From Thalassobaculum_A sp040219615 (GTDB taxonomy: Bacteria > Pseudomonadota > Alphaproteobacteria > Thalassobaculales > Thalassobaculaceae), in assembly GCF_040219615.1 (NCBI RefSeq), contig NZ_JAVJSE010000031.1:1-64000 (forward strand): a stretch of DNA of 64,000 nucleotides, read 5' to 3'. The position numbers and the translations under genes were made by a program. Positions 8,694 to 16,810 of the stretch are shown here, piece after piece (positions within the stretch are counted from its first letter, which is position 1; every line of letters begins with the position of its first letter). The notes beneath the pieces were generated by a model. That model had not been told where the DNA came from. It searched no databases and worked only from the letters and a program-made list of their open reading frames with translations.

Positions 8694-10400
8694 TCAGGCG
8701 GCTTGCGCAGGTTTCGGCTTGGCGCCGTGCTCGTACTCCTCGAGGAAGTCGAGGAGCTCCTGGCGGTAGCGGTAGTAGTCGGGGTGGTCGAGCAGGGCGC
8801 GGCGGGTCCGCGGCCGCGGCAGGTCGACGGTCATGACGTTGCCGATCCGGGCGTTCGGTCCGTTGGTCATCATCACCACCTTGTCGGCCAGCAGGATCGC
8901 CTCGTCGACATCGTGGGTGACGCAGATCGCGGTGACCCGGGTGCGCTTCCAGACGTCCATGAGGACCTCCTGGAGTTCCCAGCGGGTCAGGCTGTCGAGC
9001 ATCCCGAACGGTTCGTCGAGCAGCAGCAGCTTGGGCGACAGGGCGAAGGCGCGGGCGATGCCGACGCGTTGCTTCATGCCGTTCGACAGCTCGCTCGACA
9101 GCCTGTCCCTGGCGTCGGCGAGCCCGACCCGGGACAGGTAGTAGGCGACGATGTCGCGGCGCTCGGCGGCGCTGGCGTGCGGATAGACCCGGTCGACCCC
9201 GAGGGCGACGTTCTCGCCGGCGGTCAGCCACGGCATCAGCGACGGCGCCTGGAACACCACCGCGCGGTCCGGGCCGGCCGAGGTGACCTCCTTGCCGTCC
9301 AGCACGATGCCGCCGCCCGACACCTCGGTCAGGCCGGCGACCATCGACAGCACCGTCGACTTGCCGCAGCCGGAGTGCCCGATCAGCGAGACGAACTCGC
9401 CCCTCTCCATCTTCATGTCGAAGCCGTCGACTACGGTCAGCGGGCCCTTCGGGGTCGGGTAGACCTTGCCGACCCCGGAGAATTCGACATAGCCGCGGGT
9501 GATCCCGGAGCGCGCGGCGTCGCGGTAGGCGGCCGGCAGCTTCGGGTCGGGACGCTGGGTGATCGGCGTGACGTCGGGCAGCACCAGCGTGCCGTCGCCT
9601 TCGGACGTCCGCTCGACGCCGAGGTCCAGCAGGTACTGGGTGATGCGGGCGCGCAGCCGCTTGAAGGCCGGGCTGGCGTTCATCGCCGTGCGGTCGCGCG
9701 GCCGCGGCATGTCGACCTTGAAGGCCGGGCCGAGGGTGGCGCCCAGGCCTGATCTGGCGGGAGCGGGGGTCAGCGGGATGATGCGGTCGGCGAGCAGGAT
9801 CGCCTCGTCGACGTCGTTGGTGATCAGGATCACCGTCTTCTTGTCCTGCTCCCAGATCTGCTCGATCTCGTCCTGCAGCTTGGCGCGGGTCAGCGCGTCG
9901 AGCGCCGACAGCGGCTCGTCCAGCAGCAGGATCTGCGGGCTCATGGCCAGCGCCCGGGCGACCGCCACGCGCTGCCGCATGCCGCCGGACAGCTCCGACG
10001 GCCGGCGGTCGGCGGCGTGGGCCAGCCCGACCATCGCGATGTACTTCTCGATGCGCGCCGACCGTTCCCGGCGGCTCTCCTTCGCGAACACCGCATCGAC
10101 CGCCAGGGCGACGTTGCCGCGCACCGTCAGCCAGGGCATCAGCGAGTAGGACTGGAACACCAGGCCGCGATCCGGTCCCGGGCCGTCGATCGGCTTGCCG
10201 TTCAGCAGGGCCTCTCCGGCGTCCGGCCGGATCAGCCCGGCGATCACCGACATCAGCGTGGTCTTGCCGGACCCGGAGAAGCCGACGATCGCGACAAACT
10301 CGCCGTCCTCGACCGCCAGGTCGATGTCCTTCAGCACCGCGGTGCGGCCGTCGCCCTCGCCATAGGCCTTGCAGACCTTGCGCAGTTCCAGGATCGCCAT
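8694..10400 (-). CDS. Nitrate ABC transporter ATPase, two fused nucleotide-binding domains
   Basis: Energises nitrate uptake with NrtB and NrtA. 568 residues with two complete ABC domains in one chain, instead of separate NrtC and NrtD chains. Domain 1 (residues ~1-235): Walker A GFSGSGKTT, signature LSGGM at 137-141, Walker B ILLLDEP. Domain 2 (~300-540): Walker A GHSGCGKST, signature LSNGM at 438-442, Walker B LLLLDEP, H-loop H496. In domain 1 the switch histidine is replaced by N195 (ITNDVDEA), so the two ATP sites are not equivalent. The ATG at 10400 is used; the 17 preceding in-frame residues lie mainly between the genes. Ten bases separate it from nrtB. Confidence 0.93.
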   Translation of the reverse strand: MAILELRKVCKAYGEGDGRTAVLKDIDLAVEDGEFVAIVGFSGSGKTTLMSVIAGLIRPDAGEALLNGKPIDGPGPDRGLVFQSYSLMPWLTVRGNVALAVDAVFAKESRRERSARIEKYIAMVGLAHAADRRPSELSGGMRQRVAVARALAMSPQILLLDEPLSALDALTRAKLQDEIEQIWEQDKKTVILITNDVDEAILLADRIIPLTPAPARSGLGATLGPAFKVDMPRPRDRTAMNASPAFKRLRARITQYLLDLGVERTSEGDGTLVLPDVTPITQRPDPKLPAAYRDAARSGITRGYVEFSGVGKVYPTPKGPLTVVDGFDMKMERGEFVSLIGHSGCGKSTVLSMVAGLTEVSGGGIVLDGKEVTSAGPDRAVVFQAPSLMPWLTAGENVALGVDRVYPHASAAERRDIVAYYLSRVGLADARDRLSSELSNGMKQRVGIARAFALSPKLLLLDEPFGMLDSLTRWELQEVLMDVWKRTRVTAICVTHDVDEAILLADKVVMMTNGPNARIGNVMTVDLPRPRTRRALLDHPDYYRYRQELLDFLEEYEHGAKPKPAQAA

Positions 10401-10410
10401 GGCCCGGCCC

Positions 10411-11502
10411 TCAGCGGTTGGTGGTGAAGGTGAAGGCGGCCTGCAGCGCATACATCATGCGGTCGAGCAGGAAGCCGATCAGGCCGATGGTCAGGACCGC
10501 CACGATGATCTTGGCGAGCGACGACGAGGAGCCGTTCTGGAACTCGTCCCAGACGAACTTCCCGAGGCCGGGGTTCTGGGCCAGCATCTCGGCGGCGATC
10601 AGCACCATCCAGCCCACCCCCAGCGACAGCCTGAGACCGGTGAAGATCAACGGCATGGCCGACGGCAGCACCAGCTTGGTGACCGTCTTCCAGGTCGGCA
10701 GCTTCAGCACCCGGCCGACGTTGATCAGGTCCTTGTCGATCGACGCCACGCCGTGCGCGGTGTTGATCAGGGTCGGCCACAGCGAGCACAGGGTGACGGT
10801 GATCGCCGAGACCACCAGCGACTTCGGGAACAGGTCGGAGGCATCGACGTAGACCGCCGACACCACCATGGTGACGATCGGCAGCCAGGCCAGCGGCGAC
10901 ACCGGCTTGAAGATCTGGATCAGCGGGTTGAGGGCGCCGTTGACGGTGCGCGACAGCCCTGACGCGATGCCGATCGGCACCGCCACCAGGGTCGCCACCA
11001 GGAATCCGAGCGCCACCGTCTTCAGGCTGGTGACGATCTGGTCGAGATAGGTCGGCTTGCCGGTGTAGCCGCGCCACTTGACCTTGTCGGCGTTGCCCTC
11101 GGCCGCCAGCTTGGCGTTGCGGGCCTCCTGGCGCTCCATGAACGCGGCTTCCTTCTCGCGCTCGCGCAGGTGGTCGGCCCACAGGCTCCCGGTCTGCTCC
11201 CAGACCGCGGCCGGGCCGGGGATTGCACCGAGCGAGGTCTCGACGGTCGGCGCGAGGGCGGCCCAGGCGGCCACGAACGCACCGACGCCGATCAGCGGGA
11301 TCACCAGCTGCTGCCACAGCTCGCGCAGCTGGTGGCGCGGGCTGTCGCCGGCGGCGATGCGCAGCAGCGGCACCAGCCAGCCGAGCCCCATGACCCGCAG
11401 CCAGACGGCGGCCTGCGCGACCCGCGTCAGCCACATTTCCCGGCGGGCGCGGCGTGCCGCGGCGCGGTCGTCGATCACGGCATAGTCGGTGGTGGTGGTC
11501 AT
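10411..11502 (-). CDS. nrtB: Nitrate ABC transporter permease
   Basis: Inner-membrane channel of the nitrate/nitrite importer. The C-terminal ~210 residues carry the BPD-type permease fold with five to six hydrophobic segments and an EAA-like loop near the stretch VGRVLKLPTWKTV. At 363 residues it is longer than cyanobacterial NrtB (~280). The extra length comes from an N-terminal arm with one more hydrophobic segment (LVIPLIGVGAFVAAWAAL) and a charged insert around residues 110-150 rich in Glu, Lys and Arg. Such an extension is common in proteobacterial members. Lies 52 bases after nrtA. Confidence 0.93.
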   Translation of the reverse strand: MTTTTDYAVIDDRAAARRARREMWLTRVAQAAVWLRVMGLGWLVPLLRIAAGDSPRHQLRELWQQLVIPLIGVGAFVAAWAALAPTVETSLGAIPGPAAVWEQTGSLWADHLREREKEAAFMERQEARNAKLAAEGNADKVKWRGYTGKPTYLDQIVTSLKTVALGFLVATLVAVPIGIASGLSRTVNGALNPLIQIFKPVSPLAWLPIVTMVVSAVYVDASDLFPKSLVVSAITVTLCSLWPTLINTAHGVASIDKDLINVGRVLKLPTWKTVTKLVLPSAMPLIFTGLRLSLGVGWMVLIAAEMLAQNPGLGKFVWDEFQNGSSSSLAKIIVAVLTIGLIGFLLDRMMYALQAAFTFTTNR

Positions 11503-11554
11503 GGGATCGGTCCTCGACTGGTCCGGTTGCTGCCGTGTTCGCGGGGGAGGGCGG

Positions 11555-12937
11555 TCAGCCGCCGACGACGCTGCCGCCGTCCACGGTCTGCCGGTCCTTC
11601 AGGCCGATCGGGAACTGCTGCAGGTAGCCGTTGGGCTGGCGGCCGTCGAAGGTGACGCCGTCGATGAACTCGGACTGCGGGGCGCGGTAGCCGTCGGTGT
11701 CCCAGGGGAAGTCGGCCTTGGCGACCTTGCCTTCCTCGAGCAGCAGTCTGGCGGCTGCCAGGTAGATGTCCGGGCGGTAGACCTTGCGCGCGACGCTGTC
11801 GTACCAGCCGTCGTCCTTGGACTCGGCGATCTGGCCCCAGCGGCGCATCTGCGTCAGGTACCAGACGGCGTCGGAGTAGTACGGGTAGGTCGCGAAGTAG
11901 CGGTAGAACACGTTGAAGTCGGGCACCGCGCGCTTGTCGCCCTTCTCGTATTCGAAGGTGCCGGTCATCGAGTTGGCGATCACCTCGGGGTCGGCGCCGA
12001 CGTATTCCGGGCGCGACAGGATGGCGACCGCCTCCTTGCGGTTGGCGTTGTCGTTCTCGTCCAGCCACTTGGCGGCGCGGATCAGCGCCTTGGTCAGGGC
12101 CAGCGTGGTGTTCGGGTTCTGCTCTGCGAACCCGGCGGTGATGCCGAACACCTTCTCCGGGTTGTTCTTCCAGATCTCGTAGTCGGTGATCACCGGCACG
12201 CCGATGCCCTTGAACACCGCCTGCTGGTTCCAGGGCTCGCCGACGCAGTAGCCGTGGATGGTGCCGGCCTCCAGGGTCGCCGGCATCTGCGGCGGCGGGG
12301 TGACGCTGAGCAGCGCGTCAGCCTTGATCTGCCCGGTAATGTCGGTCGGCGAGTAGAAGCCGGGGTGCACGCCGCCGGCCGCCAGCCAGTAGCGCAGCTC
12401 GTAGTTGTGGGTCGAGACCGGGAACACCATGCCCATCTTGAAGGGCCTGCCCTCGGCCTTGAACTTGTCGATCGCCTTCTTCAGGGCGTCGGCCTTGATC
12501 GGGTGCACGATCTTGCCGTCGGCGCCGACCGCCAGGTGCGGCTTCATCAGCGCCCACACCTCGTTCGACACGGTGATGCCGTTGCCGTTCAGGTCCATCG
12601 AGAACGGCGTGACGATATGCGCCTCGGTGCCGAAGCCGATGGTGGCGGCCAGCGGCTGGCCGGCCAGCATGTGGGCGCCGTCGAGTTCGCCGGTGATGAC
12701 CCGGTCGAGCAGGACCTTCCAGTTGGCCTGCGGCTCGAGGGTGACGAACAGGCCCTCGTCCTCGAAGTAGCCCTTCTCGTAGGCGATCGCCAGCGGCGCC
12801 ATGTCGGTCAGCTTGATGAAGCCGAACTTCAGCTCGTCCTTCTCCAGCTCCAGGCTGGCGGCGAAGGTGGGAGCGGCGACGAAGGCCGCCAGCCCGATGG
12901 CCGTGAACGCGCCGGTCAGAAAGCTCGTGATACGCAT
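11555..12937 (-). CDS. nrtA: Nitrate ABC transporter substrate-binding protein
   Basis: Captures nitrate/nitrite outside the inner membrane and delivers it to NrtB. 460 residues of the NrtA/CmpA family. The ATG at 12937 starts a clear signal peptide: MRIT, a hydrophobic core, then a PTFAAS cleavage site. There is no lipobox cysteine, so the product should be a soluble periplasmic protein. Family features include GFIKLTDMAPLAIAYEKG at the mature N-terminus and GYCVGEPWNQQ in the middle. Longer in-frame translation runs back through the terminator leader and is rejected. First structural gene after the attenuated leader, so its transcription should depend on NasT. Paralogous to NasS, which lacks the signal peptide. 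Confidence 0.95.
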   Translation of the reverse strand: MRITSFLTGAFTAIGLAAFVAAPTFAASLELEKDELKFGFIKLTDMAPLAIAYEKGYFEDEGLFVTLEPQANWKVLLDRVITGELDGAHMLAGQPLAATIGFGTEAHIVTPFSMDLNGNGITVSNEVWALMKPHLAVGADGKIVHPIKADALKKAIDKFKAEGRPFKMGMVFPVSTHNYELRYWLAAGGVHPGFYSPTDITGQIKADALLSVTPPPQMPATLEAGTIHGYCVGEPWNQQAVFKGIGVPVITDYEIWKNNPEKVFGITAGFAEQNPNTTLALTKALIRAAKWLDENDNANRKEAVAILSRPEYVGADPEVIANSMTGTFEYEKGDKRAVPDFNVFYRYFATYPYYSDAVWYLTQMRRWGQIAESKDDGWYDSVARKVYRPDIYLAAARLLLEEGKVAKADFPWDTDGYRAPQSEFIDGVTFDGRQPNGYLQQFPIGLKDRQTVDGGSVVGG

Positions 12938-13030
12938 GGTCGCCTCACCGTCCGTACACCCGCGGTCAGATGCGGGGACTGCTGGGGAGCGCGGCTCGCC
13001 GGGGATGTTGCGCCGGGCGATCGCGCAAAC

Positions 13031-13088
13031 AAAAAAGCCGCCGATCCGATGCCCCCGCGAAATTCGCGGAGAACCAGATCGAGCGGCT
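13031..13088 (-). terminator. Intrinsic terminator in the nrtA leader (attenuator)
   Basis: Read on the minus strand, the arm at 13077-13088 pairs with 13036-13046 (AGCCGCTCGATC against GATCGGCGGCT, one bulge). The loop contains a second perfect hairpin at 13055-13069. Six T residues follow (A run at 13031-13036 on the plus strand). This is a strong factor-independent terminator ~95 bases upstream of the nrtA ATG, inside the transcribed leader. Its 5' arm overlaps the 3' arm of hairpin P2, so the two structures exclude each other. Confidence 0.85.
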
Positions 13089-13117
13089 TCGCTCTCAGGA
13101 AGTCCCGTCGTCGGGAC
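13081..13117 (-). promoter_or_regulatory. Tandem leader hairpins P1/P2, candidate ANTAR (NasT) binding RNA
   Basis: On the minus-strand transcript, P1 (13117 to 13102) is GTCCCG-ACGA-CGGGAC. Seven bases later P2 (13094 to 13081) is GAGCG-AAGC-CGCTC. Both loops begin with A and have G at the third position. Two short adjacent hairpins just before a terminator is the known layout of ANTAR-protein targets, where protein binding holds P2 and prevents the terminator. Published targets have six-base loops with A1 and G4; here that requires opening the closing G-C pair and places A second, so the match is good in architecture but not exact in loop register. Confidence 0.65.
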
Positions 13118-13168
13118 CCGTCCCGGGTTCCCGGCCCCCATTGGCCGCGAACCTTCATACTGCAGTGC

Positions 13169-13196
13169 AGCGTAGCAGGGCCGGTCGGCGGGTCAA
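13169..13196 (-). promoter_or_regulatory. Predicted sigma-70-type promoter for the nrtA operon leader
   Basis: Minus strand: -35 TTGACC (13196-13191), 16-base spacer, -10 TACGCT (13174-13169). Transcription would start near 13162, about 45 bases before hairpin P1 and ~225 bases before the nrtA ATG. The position fits a long regulated leader. Confidence 0.6.
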
Positions 13197-13273
13197 GAGG
13201 AAAAGATGAAAACTTGGGCAGAAAAATAAATGCACAAAAAATAAGCAAGTATGTTCGACGGAGAGGCGGCGGC

Positions 13274-13395
13274 TGGGTTCCGGATGAGCCGCGCGGGCGC
13301 GTCTCTCCGGAATGACGAAGAAAATACGCGGAGCGCTCCCCCACCCCGTCGTCATTCCGGACCGGCGCGCCTCGGGCGAGACGTAGCCGGTACCC
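13274..13395. repeat. REP-like inverted-repeat element B (two facing units)
   Basis: Unit 1 (13274-13318) starts TGGGTTCCGG and ends TCCGGAATGACGA. Unit 2 (13349-13395) is the reverse arrangement, starting TCGTCATTCCGG and ending AGCCGGTACCC. The motifs match element A. It lies between the nasS 3' end and the nrtA promoter. The rest of the 13200-13423 gap is AT-rich near 13200-13255 and shows no gene. Confidence 0.7.
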
Positions 13396-13423
13396 AGGAA
13401 GCGACGGGCGTCGGCCGTGCCGA

Positions 13424-14593
13424 CTACGCCACCTCGTCCGGATCGAACACCGCGCCGTCGCAGAACCGGTCGGGTCCCAGGAACAGCCGGCCGCGCAGCG
13501 AGGCGGCGGGCGTCGGGGCCTCGAGCGCGCCTTCCAGCTTGGAGTTGGCGCCCGGCAGGTCGGTCGCGACGGCGGCCAGGGCCTCGCGGTACAGGTCCGG
13601 CGCGAAGGTCCGGCAGGCGATCGCCGTCGACCCGGGACTGGCCGCCAGGTGCCCCCAGCGTGCCATCTGCCCGTGGAACCACAGCGCCTGCGAGCGCCAG
13701 GGGAAGGTGGCCGAGGCGGCGTGGAACACCATGAACCGGTCGACCCGGGCCTGGGCGCCCCTGGGCGTCAGGGTCAGGCTGCCCGACAGCGCCCGCTCGA
13801 TCACCTCGGCCGGGGCGTCGACATAGCGATCCGACGCCAGCAGCTCGCTCAGGATCGTCCGGTTGCCGGGATCGGCGACCCACATCGACGCGCGGTACAG
13901 GGCGCGCAGTAGCCGATGCAGGTCGTCCCGGCGTTCCTCGACCCAGTCGCGTCGCAGGCCCAGCACCTTCTCGGGTGCCGCCGCCCAGACCGCGCGGCCC
14001 GGCAGCACGATCGAGGCCAGCCCGGCGTCGACCGCCACCGATCCCCAGGGCTCGCCGACGCAGAAGCCGTCGACCACGCCGGACCGCACGGCGTCCGCCA
14101 TCAGCGACGGCGGGATGACCTCGACCCGCACCTGCCGGTCCGGGTCGATCCCGGCCGAGGCCAGCCAGTAGCGCACCAGGTAGTGATGGGTGGAGAAGAA
14201 GAACGGCACGCCGATCACCACCGGCCGGTCGAGGGCGTCGCGGCGGATCGCCTCCAGCATCGCCTCGGGTCCCTCGAAGCCGTCCGCCGCCATCCGCTCG
14301 AGCAGCCGGGCCGAGGCGCAGATCACGTCGCCGTTCAGGTTCAGCACATAGGGCGCGACGACCTCGGCGCGCGGCCCGGCGAGGCAGAGATTGGTGGCCA
14401 GCGCCATGGGGGCGAGCAGGTGCGCGGCGTCGTACAGCCGGACTGCCAGCTTGTCGCGGACATTGGACCAGGAGGTCTCGCGCGACAGCGCGATCTCCAG
14501 GCCCTCCTCGCGGGCGAAGCCGATCTCGTGCAGGGCGACCAGCGGCGCGCAGTCGACCAGCGGGATGAAGCCGATGCGGACCTGCGTGCTCAA
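13424..14593 (-). CDS. nasS: Nitrate/nitrite sensor protein of the NasST system
   Basis: Cytoplasmic NrtA-like protein (389 residues) that in known NasST systems holds NasT inactive until nitrate or nitrite binds. It shares NrtA family features (GFIPLVDCAPLVALHE at the start, GFCVGEPWGSVA mid-protein) but has no signal peptide, which separates it from the transporter subunit. The reading frame only makes sense from the TTG at 14593-14591, which overlaps the TGA of nasT. No ATG or GTG is available near the family N-terminus. The overlapped weak start suggests that NasS is translated by ribosomes finishing nasT. About 490 bases separate its end from nrtA translation. Confidence 0.92.
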   Translation of the reverse strand: MSTQVRIGFIPLVDCAPLVALHEIGFAREEGLEIALSRETSWSNVRDKLAVRLYDAAHLLAPMALATNLCLAGPRAEVVAPYVLNLNGDVICASARLLERMAADGFEGPEAMLEAIRRDALDRPVVIGVPFFFSTHHYLVRYWLASAGIDPDRQVRVEVIPPSLMADAVRSGVVDGFCVGEPWGSVAVDAGLASIVLPGRAVWAAAPEKVLGLRRDWVEERRDDLHRLLRALYRASMWVADPGNRTILSELLASDRYVDAPAEVIERALSGSLTLTPRGAQARVDRFMVFHAASATFPWRSQALWFHGQMARWGHLAASPGSTAIACRTFAPDLYREALAAVATDLPGANSKLEGALEAPTPAASLRGRLFLGPDRFCDGAVFDPDEVA

Positions 14594-15177
14594 TTCAGGA
14601 TCTCCGCGGCGGTCACCACGCTGCGCGCGATGTCGCCGATCTTGCGGTTCTGGTTCATCGCGGTGCGCCGCAGGATCTTGTAAGCCTCCTCCTCGTCGAT
14701 GCCCTTCATCTTCATCAGGATGCCCTTGGCGCGGTCGACCAGCTTGCGCTCGGCCAGCGCCGCCCTGGTGGTCTCGAGTTCGGTGTTCAGCCGCGAGAAC
14801 GCGTTGAACCGGCTGATCGCCAGGTCGAGGACCGGCTTGATCCGCTCCCGGTGCAGGCCGTTCACGACATAGGCGCCGACCCCGGCCTCGACGGCGGCGG
14901 CGATCGAGGCGCTGTCGCTCTCGTCGACGAACATTGCCACCGGCCGCTTGATGCGGCGCGACAGCTCGAACATCTGCTCCAGCATGTCGCGGCTGGGGGC
15001 CTCGAGGTCGATCAGCACGGCGTCCGGGTCGATCTGCGCCAGCCGGTCGAGCAGGTTGTCGGTCTCGGCCAGGGCGACCACGTCGGGGAAACCCGCGTCC
15101 CCCAGGGCGGCGGATATCATCCGCGCGCGTTCCGGCTGCAGGTCGATGACGACGATTTTCATGAGCGCACGCACCAT
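14590..15177 (-). CDS. nasT: ANTAR-domain transcription antiterminator
   Basis: RNA-binding antiterminator that allows readthrough of leader terminators in nitrate assimilation operons when released from NasS. 195 residues from ATG 15177, or 190 from ATG 15162, which gives the usual family start MKIVVIDLQPER. Residues 1-~125 form a receiver-like domain with IDLEAPSRD at the phospho-acceptor position. The last ~55 residues are the ANTAR helical bundle: LVDRAKGILMKMKGIDEEEA followed by AYKILRRTAM, with the conserved Ala, Arg, Lys and Leu pattern. A GC hairpin at 15184-15202 sits just before the start. The probable RNA target is the nrtA leader at 13031-13117. Confidence 0.95.
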   Translation of the reverse strand: MVRALMKIVVIDLQPERARMISAALGDAGFPDVVALAETDNLLDRLAQIDPDAVLIDLEAPSRDMLEQMFELSRRIKRPVAMFVDESDSASIAAAVEAGVGAYVVNGLHRERIKPVLDLAISRFNAFSRLNTELETTRAALAERKLVDRAKGILMKMKGIDEEEAYKILRRTAMNQNRKIGDIARSVVTAAEILN

Positions 15178-15246
15178 CGTTTCCCGGCCGGGGTTCGGCC
15201 GGCGATGCCCGAAGCGTGCGTTTCCTCGATTGAGATGCTTTTCGGC

Positions 15247-15277
15247 AGGTTACGCCGGGAGCGGGCCTGCCTGTCAA
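15247..15277 (-). promoter_or_regulatory. Candidate promoter for nasT-nasS
   Basis: Minus strand: a perfect -35 TTGACA (15277-15272) and a weaker -10 TAACCT (15252-15247), spaced 19 bases. The spacing is long, so an activator may be needed, or the true -10 may be the neighbouring CGTAAC at 17 bases. It sits just beyond the end of the hydrolase gene and ~70 bases before nasT. Confidence 0.4.
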
Positions 15278-15286
15278 CTCGCGCCG

Positions 15287-16108
15287 CTACGCAAGCCGCT
15301 CCAGAAAGCCGGCGAGCGCCCGGTTGAACGCCTTCGGCCGCTCCAGATGCGGGGCGTGGCCGGCGTCTGCAATCGACGCGACCGCGGCACCGGGGATCGC
15401 GCCGGCCAGCCAGGCCGCGGTGTCCGGCCCGTAGAGCTGGCTGCGGGCGCCAAGCAGGATCAGGGTCGGGAGCGCGATCCGGGCGACGTCGGGGCGATAG
15501 TCGGCGACGGTGAGCGCCTGCCAGAGGGCGGCCATGGTGTCGGGGTCGCAACCCCGCATCTCGCCGGCGATCCAGTCGAGCAGGGCCGGGTCGCCCGGGC
15601 CGTCGGCGGCGAGCACCGAGGGCAGGAAGGCTTCGACCCAGCGCGCCCACTCGCGGCGGATCAACTCGGGCGCGCGCGCCGCCTGCGACGCGGTGTAGCC
15701 GCCCAGCAGCCCGAGCCGCCACTCCCGGTCGTTGACCACGCGCGCCGTCATGTCGACCACCACCAGGCCGCCGAGGCCGCCGTCGCCGAACCGCCGGATG
15801 TACTCGAAGGCCACCAGGGCGCCCATCGACCAGCCGACCAGGACCGGGTCGGTCAGCCCGGCGGCGGCGACCAGCGCGCGCAGGTCGCCGGCCAGGATCG
15901 CCAGGTCGGGCGCGTCGCCGGCTCGATGGGAATGCCGGTGGCCCCGGAGGTCCGGCACCACGACGCGGCAGCGGGCCGCCAGCGCCGCGACCTGCGGGGC
16001 GAAATACCCGGCGTGGCAGGCCCAGCCGTGCAGCAGCACCACCGGCCGCCCGGCGCCCCGTTCCTCATAGTACAGGGGGTGGCCGTCACCCGGGTCGAAA
16101 AGCGGCAT
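15287..16108 (-). CDS. Alpha/beta hydrolase
   Basis: 273 residues with the alpha/beta-hydrolase fold. The oxyanion HG pair is in VVLLHGWACHAGY near residue 30. The nucleophile elbow is GWSMG (~residue 94), and the catalytic histidine is in the AGHAPHLERP motif near the C-terminus. No signal peptide, so cytoplasmic. The length and a BioH/MenH-like pattern fit a small esterase, thioesterase or C-C hydrolase; the substrate is not evident. ATG 16108 is chosen because upstream residues to 16180 fall in the divergent promoter region. Transcribed away from the TetR gene across a palindromic candidate operator, so TetR may regulate it. Confidence 0.85.
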   Translation of the reverse strand: MPLFDPGDGHPLYYEERGAGRPVVLLHGWACHAGYFAPQVAALAARCRVVVPDLRGHRHSHRAGDAPDLAILAGDLRALVAAAGLTDPVLVGWSMGALVAFEYIRRFGDGGLGGLVVVDMTARVVNDREWRLGLLGGYTASQAARAPELIRREWARWVEAFLPSVLAADGPGDPALLDWIAGEMRGCDPDTMAALWQALTVADYRPDVARIALPTLILLGARSQLYGPDTAAWLAGAIPGAAVASIADAGHAPHLERPKAFNRALAGFLERLA

Positions 16109-16161
16109 GGGCGGTTCCCGGAGGTCTCGAATTGCCGTTGACAGTCGGCGTGATTGGCCTG

Positions 16162-16183
16162 AACATGACACCTGACTCATGTT
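16162..16183. promoter_or_regulatory. Candidate TetR operator, perfect inverted repeat
   Basis: AACATGA (16162-16168), eight bases, then TCATGTT (16177-16183): a perfect 7+7 inverted repeat, 22 bases overall. It lies between the divergent hydrolase and TetR genes, 15 bases before the TetR ATG. Size and position suit autoregulation by the TetR-family protein. Confidence 0.55.
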
Positions 16184-16198
16184 TCATAAAAGAAAAAA

Positions 16199-16810
16199 AT
16201 GAACATGCTCGGGGAGAAGACGCCGAAGACGGCACGCGGGAGGCGGACGCTCCGGAAGATTCTGGACGCCGCCGAGCTCGAGTTCGGGGCGCGCGGCTTC
16301 CATGAGGCCTCGGTCGCCAGCATCACCGCCAATGCCGGGGTTGCCCAGGGCACCTTCTATATCTACTTCGACAGCAAGGAGCGGCTGTTCGGCGCGCTGG
16401 TCGGGGACCTGGGGCTGCGCCTGCGCGCCTACCTGCACGACGCGGTCGACGGCGCCGACAGCCGGATCGAGGTCGAGCGCCGCGGCCTGCGGTCGTTCAT
16501 CGAGTTCGTGCGCGAGCACGGCAACCTGTACCGCATCGTCATGGAGTGCCAGTTCGTCGACCCGGAGGCCTTTCGGGCCTACTTCATGGACTTCGCCGAC
16601 GCCTACCAGGACGGCCTCGACCGCGCGGTGGCGGACGGCGAGGTGCGGCCGGGCGAGACCGAAGGCCGGTCCTGGGCGCTGATGGGCATCTCGCTGTTCG
16701 CCGGGCTGCGCTACGGGATCTGGGAGCCCGGGCGCGACGTCGCCCCGGTGGTCGACAGCATCACCGACATGATCGACCGCGGGCTGCGCCCCGAGGGGCG
16801 GCAGCCGTGA
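16199..16810 (+). CDS. TetR/AcrR family transcriptional regulator
   Basis: 203 residues. The N-terminal ~50 residues form the TetR helix-turn-helix: ILDAAELEFGARGFHEASV, then IAxxAGVAQGTFYIYFDSKE, a typical recognition helix. The remaining ~150 residues are a ligand-binding helical domain; the stretch LYRIVMECQFVDPEAFRAYF resembles regulators of acyl-CoA metabolism. The gene leads an operon for CoA-dependent catabolism and uptake. The next gene starts inside its stop (GTGA overlap). The ligand is probably the pathway substrate or its CoA ester (inference). Confidence 0.93.
   Translation: MNMLGEKTPKTARGRRTLRKILDAAELEFGARGFHEASVASITANAGVAQGTFYIYFDSKERLFGALVGDLGLRLRAYLHDAVDGADSRIEVERRGLRSFIEFVREHGNLYRIVMECQFVDPEAFRAYFMDFADAYQDGLDRAVADGEVRPGETEGRSWALMGISLFAGLRYGIWEPGRDVAPVVDSITDMIDRGLRPEGRQP

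Noticed and set aside
12938..13141. N-terminal extension of NrtA into the leader
   Set aside because: It would translate through the terminator and hairpins, and the signal peptide starts cleanly at 12937.
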